Assembly: GCA_046160725.1 (NCBI GenBank)
Contig: JBJXHB010000077.1
Span: forward strand, 1 to 6,303
Direction: 5' to 3'
Source: JBJXHB01 sp046160725
Lineage (GTDB): Bacteria > Pseudomonadota > Gammaproteobacteria > Burkholderiales > Burkholderiaceae_C
Length of the DNA stretch: 6,303 bases
Of the stretch, positions 5,616-6,303 are shown in pieces. The stretch's first letter is position 1; each line of letters begins with the position of its first letter. The position numbers and the translations under genes are program-made. The notes under the pieces were generated by a model. It was given only the letters and a program-made list of their open reading frames with translations. It had not been told where the DNA came from and searched no databases.

Positions 5616-5618
5616 AAT
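5589..5618 (+). promoter_or_regulatory. Predicted sigma-70 promoter for pilT, inside the yggS 5' end
   Basis: TTGTAA (5589-5594) and CATAAT (5613-5618) are separated by 18 bp, matching the -35 and -10 consensus at 4/6 and 5/6. A transcript would begin near 5625 and carry a leader of about 55 bases before the pilT ATG at 5680. The -10 element overlaps the yggS start codon, so pilT transcription initiation and yggS expression could interfere. This is the best promoter match I found in the window; it is unproven. Confidence 0.45.
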
Positions 5619-5679
5619 CGTCCGAGCCTACCGCAGAGCCGGGCGCTGAGAATCCCCTCCCACGCTACCCGCTGCCGCC

Positions 5680-6303
5680 ATGGACATCACCAACCTGCTC
5701 GCCTTCTCGGTCAAGAACAAGGCCTCCGACCTGCACCTGTCGGCGGGCCTGCCGCCGATGATCCGCGTGCACGGTGACGTGCGCCGCATCAATGTCGACC
5801 CGCTGGACCACAAGCAGGTCCACTCAATGGTGTACGACATCATGAACGACTCGCAGCGCAAGCACTACGAGGACGTTCTGGAGGTCGACTTCAGCTTCGA
5901 GATCCAGTCCCTGGCGCGATTCCGGGTCAATGCGTTCAACCAGAACCGCGGCGCGGGCGCGGTGTTCCGGACCATTCCGAGCAAGATCCTGACGCTGGAG
6001 AACCTGAACGCGCCCAAGATCTTTGCCGAGCTGGCATTGCGGCCGCGCGGCCTGGTGCTGGTGACCGGCCCGACCGGCTCGGGCAAGAGCACCACGCTGG
6101 CTGCAATGGTGAACCACCTGAACGAAAACGAGTACGGCCACGTGCTGACCGTGGAAGACCCGATCGAGTTCGTGCACGAGTCGAAGAAGTGCCTGGTCAA
6201 CCAGCGCGAAGTCGGGCCGCACACCATGAGCTTTGCCAACGCGCTGCGCTCGGCGCTGCGCGACGACCCGGATATCATTCTGGTGGGCGAGCTGCGCGAT
6301 CTG
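5680..6303 (+). CDS. pilT: Type IV pilus retraction ATPase PilT (3' truncated by window edge)
   Basis: Hexameric cytoplasmic ATPase that powers pilus disassembly, driving twitching motility and DNA uptake. The window holds the first 208 residues of a protein usually near 345; the frame runs open off the right edge. The N-terminus is near-canonical: MDITNLLAFSVKNKASDLHLSAGLPPMIRV in two short blocks, then FRVNAFNQNRGAGAVFRTIP in the PAS-like N2 domain. The Walker A motif GPTGSGKST occupies 130-138 with K136, the Asp box VEDPIEFVHES lies at 158-168, and the Walker B DPDIILVGE ends at the catalytic E204; K136 and E204 match Pseudomonas PilT numbering. This start therefore fits exactly, although no Shine-Dalgarno is evident. 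KKCLVNQREVG separates it from the PilB extension ATPase. Residue 205 is Leu where Met is commoner (GEMRDLE), a mild change. The His box, C-terminal AIRNLIRE region and any downstream pilU are outside the window. Confidence 0.97.
   Translation, partial: MDITNLLAFSVKNKASDLHLSAGLPPMIRVHGDVRRINVDPLDHKQVHSMVYDIMNDSQRKHYEDVLEVDFSFEIQSLARFRVNAFNQNRGAGAVFRTIPSKILTLENLNAPKIFAELALRPRGLVLVTGPTGSGKSTTLAAMVNHLNENEYGHVLTVEDPIEFVHESKKCLVNQREVGPHTMSFANALRSALRDDPDIILVGELRDL

Overview
This is a GC-rich (clearly above 60% by eye) bacterial chromosomal window that looks like Betaproteobacteria, most likely Burkholderiales. The basis is the gene content: an E. coli-like UbiA, a Bug-family (tripartite tricarboxylate transporter type) periplasmic binding protein, a divergent yggS/pilT pair, and two PEP-CTERM exported proteins. 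PEP-CTERM proteins imply an exosortase and extracellular polysaccharide system elsewhere in the genome. Genus cannot be fixed from this window.

Layout, left to right: (1) 3' part of ubiA (+), cut by the left edge. (2) A PEP-CTERM protein with a laminin-B-like body (+, from 861). (3) proC (-), convergent with gene 2; the two stop codons touch at 1538/1539. (4) A second, unrelated PEP-CTERM protein (-, 2458-3129), followed on its own strand by two hairpins, the second a good intrinsic terminator, placed just before proC. (5) A 211-bp divergent region holding a 10-G tract facing a 7-C tract and a perfect 7-bp hairpin. (6) A Bug-family solute-binding protein (+) and, 7 bp later, an Lrp/AsnC regulator very like E. 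coli Lrp (+). (7) A short convergent spacer with a long imperfect hairpin. (8) yggS/PLPBP (-). (9) 5' two-thirds of pilT (+), cut by the right edge, with a plausible sigma-70 promoter lying inside the start of yggS.

The genes do not form one pathway. ubiA, proC, yggS and pilT are housekeeping or motility genes; proC, yggS and pilT are often neighbours in Proteobacteria. The two PEP-CTERM genes and the Bug-Lrp pair appear to be lineage-specific insertions into that neighbourhood. The best candidates for new biology are modest: the Bug-Lrp pair, the homopolymer tract between divergent promoters, and the PEP-CTERM genes placed around proC. I see no CRISPR array, tRNA, rRNA, insertion sequence, phage gene or defence system, and no strong sign of an undescribed multi-gene system.
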